A DNA stretch of 64,000 nucleotides from the NCBI GenBank assembly GCA_032718475.1, contig JAUCBJ010001005.1, positions 1 to 64,000 on the forward strand, given 5' to 3'. Below the pieces are notes generated by a model, which was not told where the DNA came from, made no database searches, and saw only the letters and a list, made by a program, of their open reading frames with translations. Both the position numbers and the translations under genes were made by a program. The DNA is from Nemertoderma westbladi (Eukaryota > Xenacoelomorpha > Nemertodermatida > Nemertodermatidae). Shown piece by piece: positions 1-12,134 of this stretch. How positions within the stretch are numbered: the first letter of the stretch is position 1; every line of letters begins with the position of its first letter.

Positions 1-2985
1 TCAAGCCCTTCCAACGCCTGCTCCGTGGTGCGAACCACTGCGAATGACAACCGAGACTCCTTCTCAAAAGAGGTGATAGACAACATCAAACGGAATATAT
101 ACATGGACGACAATTTAAGGTCCCTTCCATCAGTAGAAGAAGCCATAGATGTCGCAAAAGGAACGGTAGAGTGTTTGAAAAGAGGTGGATTTCGACTGAC
201 GAAATTCACCAGCAACTCCCGTGAGTTTCTGGAAGCGATACCTGTAGCAGACCGAGGAGCGAAAGACCTAGACTTAATAAAGGACGATCTTCCTGAAACC
301 AAGACGCTTGGCTTGAAGTGGGACACTGAAAGAGACATCCTGTTTTTTCAGTTAAAACAGCGAGATAATCCCGTTCGGACCAAACGGATTTGTTTAAGTA
401 TCCTGAGCACTTATTTCGACCCATTGGGATTTATTAGCCCAGTTATATTGATTGCTCGGAGTTTAGTACAACAAATGTGGCTTGAAAACCACTCATGGGA
501 CGATCCGCTTAAGGGAGAATTGTTAAAGAAATGGATGAAATGGGAAGATTCTCTACCTGCCATCGAGAACTTTATAATTTCCCGTGCATATTTTGGCCAT
601 GTTCTTCCTACGTATTCTTATCAACTCCATGTGTTTGGAGACGCCAGCGACATGGGAATAGGTATAGTAGCATATCTGCGAGTCGAAACTCCGGATGGGA
701 TCAAAGTCGCCTTGGTTACCTCTAAGGCATTGATTAACAACAAGTTAAAGGTTCCTCGAGCGGATTTATAGGCGGCTTTATACGCTACAGCCATCGGCCG
801 GAACGTAACGGAACAAATCGACTATCCACTGGAGAAAACGGTTTATTGGACCGACGCTTTACTCGTGTTGGAGTATCTAACCAATGAAGTCTGTCAGTTC
901 AGCGTTTTTGTTACTAACAGGGTAGCTATTATTCTTAGTCGCACAAAGATAGATCAATGGAGACATTGCCCTGGTACGATTAATCCAGCCGATATCGCCT
1001 CCAGGGGAGCAACTCCACAGGAACTGATAGATACTCCAGACTGGTTGGGTGGACCCGACTTCCTGAGCAAGGAAGAGGATGAATGGCCTCCTCACCTTAC
1101 TACGGCGGAGATTAGACAAGCCAAGGGAGCGGAGACAGTCAAACCTAAAACCCGGGCGAGTAAATCGAAGTTATTTAAACCGACTATCGATCTATCTGTA
1201 TTACATGCTTCCGGAAACGATGCTTCGGATCCACAATCCCTCGCCACAAATAAGTCTGTTGTGGAAATTAGAGATAGAGATTGGACATCTGGAATACCAG
1301 ACATCTCGCAAGGAATCTCACCCATGCTGCAGAGAGCAATGCATCACTACAGTTCCTGGAATCGGCTCTGTAAAGCCGTCACATATTTAAGGAGATGTTT
1401 TCATCATCACTACTCCAGGACGAAGACCATTAGTGATACCGCTCCATTGACATCTGCGCAAGTTCATGTTATTAAAAATTTACCCAAATATAAGACATCT
1501 GACCGTTTTTTAAAGGAGAAAATTAGTCACCAGGAGCATGAAGAAACAAATAAGCAGATCCTGAGACTCCTGCAATGCTATGAGGATTCCGATAAGTATT
1601 TCCTGTTGTTGAGAAATCCGCAGATGCGCTTAAGGGATCGATTCTCTAGCACAATGATAGATGGGTTAATACGTGTTGGAGGAAGACTCACCAATGCGCC
1701 ATTATCCTTTGACACTAAATTCCCCATACTCATTAGAAATCTTGAAGTACAAATCAAGATGATTATAGATGTCCACAGCAAACTTTATCATGCTGGTAGA
1801 GAACGAGTTCTTAGCGAAATTCGAACTCGCTATTATTTTGATAAACCCCGTAGAGCTCTGAACCAAGTTCTTAGGAACTGCATACCCTGTAGGAAAGCAT
1901 TCAGTAGGCCTTTAACACAGCGAGAGGCAGAATTACCTAGGGAACGAGTAAGCTTCTATGAACCACCTTTTACTAATACTGGTGTAGATTTATTTGGCCC
2001 TATCGAAGTATATCGTGCGAGGACTATAGTCAAGAGATGGTGTGTCATCTTCGTATGCATGACTTGTAGAGCCATCCATCTCGATATGGTGAACGATCTA
2101 TCTACCAACAGCTTCGTCTTAAGTTTACGCCGACAGATCGCTCGCTTCGGGACGAGTAATACCATGAGATCGGATAAGGGAACGAACTTCATTGGTGCCA
2201 ATAACGAAATACAGGCTTACGTGAAGGACTGGAACCAAAGACAGGTGGACGACCAGCTAAGGATAACAGCGTCTAGCTGGACCTTCAACGCCGCCGACGC
2301 CCCTTGGTGGGGAGGAAGTTGGGAGAGATTAATTAGAAGTGTTAAGACCGCATTTCACTTTATAGTGCCATGCCGCGCGTATCTCACCGACGAACTTTTG
2401 CGGACGTTAATGGAGGAAATAGCTGCCTATCTCAACGAGAGACCGCTTATGCCAGTCTCATCGAGTCCCGATTCCCTGGAAGCTCTAACACCCATGCACT
2501 TCCTACTGAAGAAACCTGTAGCCATGCTCCCACGATCGGAGATTGCCGACGGAGACGAATACTGCCGTCGAACTTGGCAACTTATGCAGTTGCTATCCCG
2601 TCGTTTCGCTGACCATTTCGAGAAACATTATCTGCCCACGCTACAACTTCGAACTAAGTGGTTTGCGCAGCAAGAAAACGTCAGCGCCGGAGATATGGTG
2701 CTTATTGTAGATCCAGACCTCCCACGTAAACGGTGGCAGACAGGTCGTATCATCGAGACCCACATCTCGGATGATGGTTTAGTACGCTCGGTAGAACTCA
2801 TCGTCATGCGGCGTAACTTCAAGAAGCCAGGCATAATCTTTGAGACGCAACAACTCAATCGCCCAGTTGGTCGTTTATGTTTACTGGAAAGAAACAGAGA
2901 ACTCTCCGGAAACTATGGAAGGCAAGACACTCTTCCCACGACCACCTCCCTAATTCCTCAAACATCTAGGGACTCCCCAACGTGA
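1..2985 (+). pseudogene. pol: BEL/Pao pol, 3' portion: RT palm end, RNase H, integrase, DUF5641-like tail (one nonsense codon)
   Basis: Frame 1 is open from the window edge except for one TAG at 769-771, where BEL-C has a Lys codon, so this copy is inactivated by a point change. Visible parts in order: the RT catalytic YMDD (100-111); the Pao-type RNase H start with FGDASDMGIGIVAY (about 628-680); an HHCC-like integrase N-terminus near 1780-1905 (HAGRE, then CIPCRKAF); the integrase core with Asp in GVDLFGP (1987-1989), Asp in SDKGTNF (2173-2175) and Glu in GGSWERL (2323-2325); and a C-terminal domain around 2640-2850 resembling the DUF5641 family found after BEL integrases. The order RT-RH-IN and these motifs fit BEL/Pao rather than Ty3 or Ty1. 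Bases 25-2985 are often split at the stop, but both halves are in one frame. Confidence 0.92.
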
Positions 2986-4615
2986 TACGTTTGGAGTGGG
3001 TGTATGACTATATTATTTTATCTATTTTATTATATTTTTATATGCGAACTTTATTATGTACTTTATTATAATCGTTTTTATTCAATTTTATTTAGTAGAA
3101 TGTTATTTTAGTGATTATTTAGTAGATTAGTGCAATATATTAGTGTTTATTACGTAATTACATATATATAATATATATTTAGTGTGACGGCGAGAAATAA
3201 ATTTTTCTCTTTCCTTACTGTCCGTATCATATTATAAATACGTGACTACAGTAAGATGAAATGTCCGTACTTATTAAAGTACAATAAAGCCACTACTATA
3301 TTTAAGTATTATTGGTAGGCAGAGTATTAGGAATGCAAAGTTCAGATCCTCGTGTCTCGGCTAAACCAAGCTCTGGGTAGACCTTGGAAACGACTTGCCT
3401 CTTCACACTGACATTGCTTCGTGCGATATTGCTCTTCTACCTTATATTAAATAATACATATAGTAGCGTGAAGTCCCTCTAACAGTAGCGTAAAACGCAA
3501 ATAAATCTGTTAAACCTTTTGACCATCTGTAATTCTAGTCGATTAAGATATCGCGGCACCCACCGATATACTTGAAAGACAAATTCTAGAATCAGTGGTT
3601 AACGTCCCCAGACAAGTTCTGGAATAAATCGGTGCCCATCTTAAATATTAATTTAATATTTAGTAAAAAAAAAATCTGTAAAATTCAGGTCCTTTGAAAT
3701 TTCTAGTCAATTAAGATATCGCAGCACTTACCGATACTCTTAAAAGACAATTTTATAGAATTAAGGATCCTATGTCCCTAGACCTGGTCTGGAATCAAAT
3801 TGTGTCAATTTTAACATCAAATAATAAAATTCACGGGAATAAATTCAAATTCATATTTTAAATGAATTTCATAAATTGTCATTTTGTACAATTTATAACA
3901 TTCCCAAAATTCCATTAATTATTAGATCATGGGAGCGGAGATTCATCCTATTGAGTGTATTAGAGTGCGAGAATCTCCAACATATAGTCAATAGCCGATA
4001 AAATTAATAAAATCATGCATAAAGAGGATATTGACAATTAAAGAATTATTATTAAATAGCATCCCAGATCTGTATGCATGAGAATTACCCTAATTCTACC
4101 GCTAGCATTCCATAATGTCACCATAGCAACGCCCACGCTAGAATTAGAAGCAAGTTAAGAGAACAATAGAAAGCTTGCCACATTGCATAGCATAGAGAAT
4201 ACATAGCACACTGTTAGTATCCAAGGATACACAGTAATAACGTGGCATTCTGGAAGGCACTGACTAACGGACAAATGGCCTGTATGTGTATAATTGGTGA
4301 CAGTTGTGTGGAATTTGTGCGTTTATAGGTGGATGTTACTGCTAAAGTATGTTTACATTAGCTAGTCGCAATTGTAAAAGTAGCCCAACTCTCCTATAGA
4401 AAGAACCTAAGTGGATCCAAGCCTTTGGGACGGACAGTGGAGTGACTTGTGCCGGTTATCGTTGTCGTGCTGTTGCTACATGTTGGCGTAAACACCGCGA
4501 CGACGGTACATCGGCGCTGAGAATCCCACTGTCCGGGGGCAAAGAGAAGTAGGCAGCGACGCCCGCTCGCCTAAAATATAAACTCATTTGATATTAATAA
4601 ACTCAGATAGCAGAT
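2986..4615 (+). other. BEL-A non-coding spacer between pol and ORF2, with repeated hairpin modules
   Basis: No coding potential. It is AT-rich at first, then contains two imperfect direct copies of a roughly 115-bp module (about 3533-3645 and 3700-3812). Each has an ATATCG...CGATA inverted pair and a short hairpin of the CCAGA-N5-TCTGG type. Near 3935-3976 an 8-bp stem GGAGATTC/GAATCTCC encloses about 26 nt. The same modules are present at the equivalent place in BEL-B (37852-39615, inverted) and BEL-C (60710-63881). A TATA-like TATAAACTC lies about 40 bp before the ORF2 ATG. It may carry processing, export, packaging or internal-promoter signals for ORF2; this is inference. Confidence 0.75.
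3533..3815 (+). repeat. Two tandem ~115-bp hairpin modules in the BEL-A spacer
   Basis: Unit 1 starts TTCTAGTCGATTAAGATATC and unit 2 TTCTAGTCAATTAAGATATC. Both continue through CCGATA, a run of AAGACAA, a GGTTAACG/GGATCC-type segment and a hairpin (CCAGACAAGTTCTGG in unit 1, a weaker CTAGACCTGGTCTGG in unit 2), ending in a GTGCC/GTGTC-type segment. The pair is kept in BEL-B and BEL-C. Confidence 0.7.
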
Positions 4616-7600
4616 ATGACGGAGTTGATAGAAGATGATCTTGGTATTAGGGAGCGATATACTCTACCTTTACAAGCATTTGTGGATAGCTTAATACGCG
4701 GTGAAGCCGATCCAACCATTACGGAGGACGATGGTCGTTATATCGAACCGCCGATGTCCCAAGAGCAACTTGCGCGTGAATTGGACTATCGAAAATTCAC
4801 CACTCGCTATACGAATCGTAATGGTACGTATATGGACTTCTTAACGACCGGCCATCCTATCGATTTACATGATACGGACGATGTAGATACAGAGAGGGAA
4901 ATGGTTCTATTTAAATATCATACCCAGCGGAGTCGTAACGATAAACCGAGAATAGATCACGAAAATTCTATTCGTAATAGACTGGAAAGAGAAAACGTTG
5001 AAGAACCGGATAAACACATCGACTTCAACGAATACCTAGAATTTTTGAGAGAAACCTATCTCAACATCGCTAGTCAGCAGAACTTATAGACTCGATATCC
5101 TCAAGGTATACATCACGACCCTGTGGTAGAACTCAAACGGCTCTATTTCACTATGATGTATCTTACCGCTGATCGTCCACTACCTGTTATCCCGGATAGT
5201 TTTGAACAAATGGAAGAATATTGCAAAACTGGAGAACGTTCACCCACGTTTCCTCTACAGGACGTACGTCTTTGGTATTATTGTGACGAATGCCCTAGAC
5301 CCAACCAACAAACTGAAAGACACAAACATCCGCGGAGACGTTGCGCTAAACATAGTTTTACGCGTTACACTTACGGGAGTTTCGAGCGAAACCTGTTCGA
5401 CGTACCACCCACGATCGCTCGTCTTAAACGATCACTGAATAAACCCATGATCAGAGTTCCGGAATACTCGGTCAGGCCTCCTCATTCCCTAGTGAGACCT
5501 CAAACTCTTGAGCCTAACAGTATCACTGATCCTCCCGAACTATATTCCCTGTTCAAAGACTTAGTGTTACCCGAACAATTAATCGGTGGTGCTCCGGTAG
5601 TGGGTTCATTAGACATTCGCCCATCCTACTTAGCCGGATTGGGGCGCGGGCAGCTAATATCGCCCTTTGATCCTTACAATCGTCCAGGATTAAACCCGAT
5701 GCAACCCGCCACGGAAGTCGAGGAGAGCGTTATAAGAAACGCTTTAGACGCCATTCGACAGAAAATCGGAAAGGGAACACAAGATTGTTTAGAGAAACGT
5801 AAATTACAACAACAAGTCCAATCGGTGAAGGAGTTAGCCTTGCCACAGTTCGATAGAGAAATCCAAAACCTCGAGGAAGACATCGAGCTTGGACGCACGT
5901 ATTCTCTACAAGAATTTTTAGATGAACGCTTACAGAGACAAGCGGAAGAAAATTTACTCGAGGAGAAACACACGAAACTGGAAGAGAGAGAAGAAGCCGC
6001 TTTAGCCCAACCTGAAGCTCAAATCCTCATGACGGACCTCTACTCTAAAACCGTTCGTCATCCCTCGATGATTCCACATTTCGGAGACAAGCTCTTTGCG
6101 ACGATACAGCCTCAACCGGTTGATATCAGTACAGGATCGCAAAATCTTATCGCTGACGCCCCTATGTTACAGCGTCCGCCGATCGAGGCCGCTCGTGTTG
6201 ACGGTATACTCGTTGAACCTCCGGACAATCGAGCGGATCTTGTCCGTCGTATGGTACACGATGTCAACATACGCGCTAGACCTTTACAGAACTCGTTTTA
6301 TGGGATTAAAGACCACCCTTATTACGTTAATCTGACTCAATATTATATGGTAAAACCAGAAGACCCGACGCATAATTTAAAGTTTCTACCACTAATAAAT
6401 CCTCTAGACATTGTCGAACTCGAACAATTGCAGAAACATCTGGATCAGTTAGTAAAGGTAAACTCATTTAGAAAACCATATAACATTTCTCGAATCGAGA
6501 AAGATATAGAACCTCCTTATAATCTCGATGGATTTATCAAAACTCGATTAGTCCATTGGAATCTAGATGTATTATTTGAAGAAGAGAAAATACAAAGATA
6601 TGGAAATGTGGAGACGTATACCACTCGGCACATGAAGTATAGTGATCTCCCTGACGCTAACCAATGCGCCACCTTGTGGCATCCAGTAGGGATGACCCTA
6701 GAGAACGCCACCAAGGAGTGGAATGAAACTCTTAATGTTATTGAGATGTATGGAGTTGTCACCTACGATAATGAAGGTAGCGTTCCGGTCGGAGAACTAG
6801 GAACTACGCGCATGATCCACATACGCGGATTAGCTGGTTCTACCCACGTGTTTACTCGAGCGTGTTCCGACGTGATTGATTATTCTTTTGAAACTCTCAC
6901 CGAAACACAAAAGAATCTCCGACATGGACAATTCGAACTCGCGCAGCGTTACGTCATTGACACCGAACGCAAACCGGCCATGGGCATCGATGGATCGATG
7001 TTACCCCAGCCCGTACTCGAGATGTTATTCAATAAAAGAATCCTTAAAATCGGCTCAGCTGTTTATGGAGATCTCCAAAACGACTTTCGGAATATGGAGA
7101 ACATTCCATACCCTTTCGTTGATACTCAGCTGATTGCTCCCTGGGCAGAAGGTCGAGGTTTCTTCCGCACCATGTATGCTAATACGTCTAGCAATATTAC
7201 AAAGGTGCAACGAACTTCCATCGGACATCTTGCCTTTCAGGAATACGGATGGAATTTCAAAGTCGGAAATCCCATTAACTATCAACAAGTATACGGAGAC
7301 CATTATTCTCGATTATACTTTGATGGACCATTGACCGCACCTGGCGCCGTGTATAGCTTCATGAGTGTTCCACTCCTTCCCTCCTTAGCTATATACACGA
7401 TCTTTGAAAACACCGCACTTGCCGGTTGGCTAGCCGATGTGTGCAGTCGTACCATACGCGCCCATCCATTAATACTTGGGACCAAACTCGCTAAGCTAGA
7501 TGAACATAATAAATTCATCCGTTTCGAATGTTTCCGGCGATTTTTAACCCCGTTCCGCAACGTGGATAGCCAATTTAAAGACCGCGCTTTGACCAAGCTC

Positions 7601-8869
7601 AGCCTAAGAAACTCAGCTGCAGAGAAGTTGGATAGCGCTGGATTCGCCGTTTTCCAAGAGATTTGTATATCGAACTTGCACTCCTCTGTTATACAAAGAC
7701 CTCGAATCCCCACAGGTTATTCTGTCGTGGAAATTCAGACAATAGGTCCACCTGAAGAGACAGACGCGCCCACTTCAGCTATGCACTTGGAAGACGAACC
7801 AATATGTCTAGAATCTGAAGAGATTCAGCCTATCGCGCCCCGGAACAGCGACAACGATTACATCATAGAATGGTATCAAGGTCCACAGTGTCTCACTGCG
7901 TACGATTATCGACATGCCAACTATGTTTCTAGGCAACGTTGTCGGTTATGCGCATCGAGAGACCACGATACGCCCATGGACACCAACGTCCGCTGTTCCT
8001 ATTTCCAAGAACAACCGACTATGGAAATTTATTGCGCATATTGCAGACTCAATAACTTGCATATCTTTGCGGTTTGCCCTCAATTTATGACTCAATGTCA
8101 CCATTGTCAACTAAAGGGACATGCCAGTTTCGATTGCCCTTTTAATCACGATTTGGAAAGCGTAGATGAAATGATCACACTACGTTACATCAGAGCTTGG
8201 GAAGCGAACGCTGATTTACATTGTGATTCGCGCCATCGCTATTATCCCGGACGCGCTTACGAAGGAGTTTATGCGTTCCATCCTTATCTATTCGCTTCGG
8301 TCGAACAGAAATCACGCATATCGAGTTATGAGCTACTGAAGCGCGTCGGAGAATGTATTTCAACCAAATTCGTACGCAAATTTCTCAGGAGTGTTAATCC
8401 TAGCGACCTTCATTCCTATAACTTAATCAATTATATCCGTCAGGATCCGGACTATGGAGACTTGTTTGTTAACTCACACCCCGAGTTACAGGAAGTATAT
8501 CGACGACCTTACGAATACCGAGCCCGCGAACGCGAGTTGGAAAGAACCATTAAACCCCGGAGGTTTCTAACTGCCTATGGTCCGCCCACGGCCCTCGTTC
8601 AGACCACTCGTAAAGGACCCGTAAGAGCGGCTGTCTTGAAACGAGCTCTCAAAGCCGTTAGACCCCTCTCCCCTGACGTTGATGTCAATCAACCCGGTAC
8701 TTCGACTGGTGGATACACCGACCATAATCCTACACCCTCTGATGCAATCATATTGCACCCTTCACCCAGGAGTTATAGCCCTCCTTGTAAAGTGGCTCGC
8801 CCCAAAGAGAAAAGGACTCTGGCTAGCTTTAAAAAACTGTGTAAACGCCGTCCGCGCAAGAAAGACTAA
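4616..8869 (+). pseudogene. ORF2 of the BEL element: ~1.4-kilo-residue Cys/His-cluster protein of unknown function (one nonsense codon)
   Basis: ATG at 4616 opens a frame of 1417 codons broken only by TAG at 5087-5089, where BEL-B has a Glu codon. Visible features: an acidic N-terminus; a Cys/His cluster WYYCDECP...RRRCAKH (5273-5353); a charged, probably coiled-coil stretch (about 5735-6000); a long globular-looking middle (6500-7700) that I cannot assign; a Cys-rich segment 7940-8140 ending in a canonical zinc knuckle CHHCQLKGHASFDC (8096-8137, CX2CX4HX4C), preceded by CAYC-X5-H-X4-C; and a Lys/Arg-rich C-terminus (8800-8866). There is no signal peptide or transmembrane segment, so it does not look like an envelope although it sits in the env position. 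Homologous ORFs occupy the same place in BEL-B and start in BEL-C. A nucleic-acid-binding or Gag-like role is inference from the knuckle and basic tail. Confidence 0.85.
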
Positions 8870-8929
8870 CTGTTTAGAGTATTTACGTATATTAGAAACT
8901 GTGATTTTGTATATTTTATAGACTCAAAT

Positions 8930-8947
8930 CCCATTTTCTGGGAGCGG
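8930..8947 (+). promoter_or_regulatory. Polypurine-tract-like motif before the BEL-A 3' LTR
   Basis: TTTTCTGGGAGCGG directly abuts the first TG of the LTR. The identical CCCATTTTCTGGGAGCGG precedes the 3' LTR of BEL-B (34017-34034 on the minus strand). Conservation next to an LTR start fits the plus-strand primer site, though the tract is short and not purely purine. Confidence 0.6.
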
Positions 8948-10213
8948 TGTAAAAGCTTCTGTGGGATATAACTGGCCCTTTTGCTTCGCAATCCAGTTTC
9001 CCCCCAGGCGCTGGAATACTCTAAAAGGCTCTCTAACTATATATATATTCCCCTCGCCCGCAAGGTACCGTTATAGGTGTTTTAACAGACATAAAAGTCA
9101 TTCTTCTATATACGTGCTTTAGCGGACATGGTAAGGCAAAAAACCCGCAATGCACCAAATACCTTTACACAGCTTAGCCTTGATGATTCAGATTACGACA
9201 TCTAACAGCTGGTTGCTGACATGGAAACGGCCATTGGACACATGGTTCTTTGTTTAGCTTAAGCCAATCAGAGCGATTTTTTCTGTCGATGTGGAGATAT
9301 TCGGCCGATCATACTAGGAGTGTTGAGTCTTACTGTTTTTTCTTGTTACTGTTGTGTTGTTTCTATCTAGGCCAGGAACACCGGCTCTAGAGTCAATTCG
9401 TTTCATACTTTAGAAGAAACATTAGTAGGCTTAAATTATAGAGCGTATAACTGTTATCATAACATAACAATCAGTGCATAACATATCAACTTATCTCAAT
9501 TCAGTCTTACATTATCGGTTCAACATACATTATTATACTGCTATTTACTGTTGTTTGGTTGAATATTATTTGGAGAATATTTATAAAGAACCCAAATTTC
9601 CCAATTTTCTTGATACACTACAGGTTAGAGAGACGGGTTATATATAGCGATTGCGACTTATATTATTGTGGTTTGTAGTGAATTTAATGCTATTTGATAA
9701 GCACTACATGAGTCCGTTGCTGTTCTCTTTATATATAATAAAATTCATTGACGGTCGGCAAATTAGTGAGCAGTATTGTGTGTTACCGGTAGTGTGCCTG
9801 ATTGTGATTGATAACTAAGCATTTCCTAAAGAATGCGCCTCATACGTGAATCATAAGCCTTACCGACTTACCGTTGTGATTAGTATAAGTCATATCTCTG
9901 TTTACCTAGATAGAGCGCCACGTCCAAAAGGAACTGTTAATATTTCCCGAAAGTGAATAATATTAGTCAGAAATTATTTATTAACGATCAATCGAATAAT
10001 ACAGTAATCTTACACTGCAATAATAATCTAAGCCCTCAGAATCCAGTCTCCCGGGTATATCCAGCGGGTGAATGGACGCGCACTTGGCTGGCTTCTGCTA
10101 ATGTTGTGTTTATTGGTATTAAATATTTGTCAACTTCTAAAGTCTATTTGTAAACCAAAAGACATATAAATTTTGGCAGGTTAAACTGCTAAAGGTCTTC
10201 AAAAGCGCGTACA
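8948..10213 (+). repeat. BEL-A 3' LTR (1266 bp)
   Basis: Begins TGTAAAAGCTTCTG and ends AAAAGCGCGTACA, the same termini as the 5' LTR of BEL-C (49171-50364), with which it shares most of its length. Relative to BEL-C it carries an extra segment of about 70-90 bp near 8965-9055. The terminal TGT...ACA agrees with the solo LTR whose target duplication fixes the boundary. The LTR of BEL-B shares both ends and the 3' half but differs in the 5' (U3) half, so at least two LTR subfamilies are present. Small ORFs inside (for example 9953-10153) are not supported as genes. Confidence 0.9.
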
Positions 10214-10337
10214 AACCTTCCTTGCTGCGCTCGATCGGTACATAAATATACTCTGGTCATATAAAGCGTGTTTTATTAAGTAGTCTTAATAGTTATTATC
10301 TTAAGACAAATTTGATTTAATAAAATTTGTGTTGCAG

Positions 10338-10477
10338 GAACCAACTGTCCCTTCAGACATTGTCTTGGTGACAAACCAGATAAAATAGTTTCTCAGTGGT
10401 TTAGAGAAATTCGCGCCCATCCTCAGTGGCAAGAGATAAACGAAAATGATTTGGCGATCAGCGGGAACTATACTCAG
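10338..10477 (+). pseudogene. CAP/SCP gene copy 1, exon 3 (140 bp)
   Basis: A TTTGTGTTGCAG acceptor precedes the exon and a GTAATA donor follows. The 140-bp exon has the same length and phase as exon 3 of the complete gene downstream (24142-24281), and its second half is identical to it at the DNA level. It encodes the middle of a CAP domain (CPFRHCLGD..., WFREIRAHPQW, GNYTQ). Exons 1-2 are not in the window and would lie left of BEL-A. Intron 3 is interrupted by a solo LTR and a Ty3 element, so whether this copy is still spliced is unknown; I call it a possibly broken paralogue. Confidence 0.82.
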
Positions 10478-10489
10478 GTAATAGTTGGA

Positions 10490-10649
10490 TTTAATGTGGG
10501 GCGAACCACGAAGTGAGTGAAGCCTTAGCATAGGGGTACCATGTTGTATGCCGTCGTCCAATTTTTGATCGCTAACTCAGTCATTCCTTGATGAAATTAC
10601 ACCAAACTTGGTACGTATGTAGTCCGTCAAACGTTTGGAAGAATCCGTT
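10490..10649 (+). repeat. Interspersed repeat fragment (GGGCGAACCACGAAG family)
   Basis: Starts near TGGGGCGAACCACGAAG and contains the phrase CCAAACTTGGTA. Similar phrases recur at 17566-17990, 20705-21070 and 32430-32600. It ends at the solo-LTR target site; the sequence resumes after the LTR at 17571. No coding or terminal structure recognised. Confidence 0.6.
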
Positions 10650-11350
10650 AAATGTGTTAAAGCTTTTGCGGCAAAAATGTGTCGTTTTTGTGCAATACGC
10701 GAACTACTCTAAAACTGACAGTATCTCAAGGTATTTGAGAACTTATAAAAATTACGCCCCTTAGTGTTTATTTTGGTATAGAGCTATAGTGACGAAATCA
10801 CCAGCCATTGGCCAGTATTTTTCTTTGTCCCGTAGCCTCTATGTTATTTTCCCGGCCAATCAGCACAATTTTCACTTTACGGTTTCTTGAGGCCTTGTTT
10901 ACATATGAATATTGAATATGCCGCAATGCGAAAAAATCATTCATTCTGACTTCTGCCCGAATACCATCAGCATCGGCAAATCGGCAAATTTAGCGTATTT
11001 CAGTACTATTGTCAGTTGCGTGAGTGTGAGCGAATAATTATACATTCCTAAAGAATGTAAACACTGTGCAGTCTCATGACCATCCGTTGTAATTAGTATA
11101 AGTCATAACTCTGTGGGGTATTTAAAGCGAAGCATCTAAAGGAACTGTTGTTATTGCCCTGAAAGTAAAGCATAGTTTTGTAGATTAGTAGAAATCATTC
11201 GAATAATACAGAGTAACCTACCCCATTCTCTGCTATAGAATTCAGTCTCCCATACACAGTGGGTCATACGCCGTGCTAGGCTGGCTTCTACTGTACTGTG
11301 GTCATATTTTGTGGGGGCTGTCAGACATCATAGGACACATAAATTAACAG

Positions 11351-11689
11351 CGCCAGAGGGTAAAAAGAACAAGTGTCGCGGACACGTAGGTAACTGGTGT
11401 ATTAACGTATAACTGATACCGGGTAATAATGTTACATATAACATAGGTAAATGGCTACAGTAGCAATACGGTCATACACATAAGCAGTATCACGGTAAAG
11501 GAGCAGGTCTGCTATCCAGCAGTCAGGGTAAAGGTGATACAGCTCCGCAAGTGTGCGGAGTCAGGTAATCAGATAGTCTGACCCTGCTCACCGGGGGACC
11601 GGTCTTACACATAGCAGTATGACGTCACCCGGTGTGTTCTAACTAGTCACCACACAAGGTCTGTCAACCGGCTTGACGGTTGGCTGGCG
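11351..11689 (-). repeat. Ty3 element 3' LTR (339 bp)
   Basis: On the plus strand it begins CGCCAGAGGG and ends GGTTGGCTGGCG, so the termini are an inverted CGCCAG/CTGGCG pair and not TG...CA. It is nearly identical to 17192-17530. Confidence 0.92.
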
Positions 11690-11713
11690 TGATCCCTTTT
11701 TTTCTTTCTTTCT
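11690..11713 (-). promoter_or_regulatory. Polypurine tract of the Ty3 element
   Basis: On the minus strand this reads as an AGAAAGAAAG-A7-GGGATCA tract immediately upstream of the 3' LTR, as expected for plus-strand priming. Confidence 0.75.
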
Positions 11714-12134
11714 ACTTATACCTTTCAATAGTTAGTTCTGCCCTTTTCGGAATTGAAAATACAAAGAGGGTGCCGGCATTGACTAATGATAAGGCTTACC
11801 TAAATTACTTTCAGTTTCTCGCGAATAGGTACGGTACGTGTTATACTACAACTGTATGCACAATTAAATAAGGACATTTAACCAATGATCGGCTTTCCTA
11901 CTAATAATACTACATATAGAATGAACAACGCATGAAGACGCCTAACTAAATTACTTTCAGTTTCGTACGGACAAGGTCAGTCAGTTTATAGCGGATTGTA
12001 ACAGATTGGCAAAAAAACAGAACTATACTAAAGGGATACAAAGTTAAGCAAACAAACTATGAGCCAATAGTAATGGCCGCTGTAATGCACGGGATACCAT
12101 AAACACGTAGGAAAACTTGAGTATTGTAGTGTAA

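Larger units (their letters stand above)
1..10213 (+). mobile_element. BEL-A: BEL/Pao LTR retrotransposon, 3' part (5' end outside window)
   Basis: This is the right-hand 10.2 kb of a very large BEL/Pao element. The order is pol (RT end, RNase H, integrase), a non-coding spacer, ORF2, a purine-rich tract and the 3' LTR ending ...GCGCGTACA at 10213. The same order occurs in two further copies (32895-49170 minus; 49171 onward plus). Bases 1-2985 align with 57711-60709 of BEL-C almost base for base, so the left edge of the window cuts the element inside RT. It lies about 125 bp upstream of a CAP-gene exon 3 (10338), that is, within what would be intron 2 of that gene. The target-site partner of the bases after 10213 (AACCT) is off-window. 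Confidence 0.93.

Noticed and set aside
4616-8869. ORF2 as an envelope gene
   Set aside because: Position fits, but there is no signal peptide, transmembrane anchor or paired extracellular Cys pattern; the Cys/His spacing is that of zinc knuckles.
9953-10153. A 66-aa ORF conserved at 50104-50304
   Set aside because: Both are inside BEL-A/BEL-C LTRs; no protein-like features.
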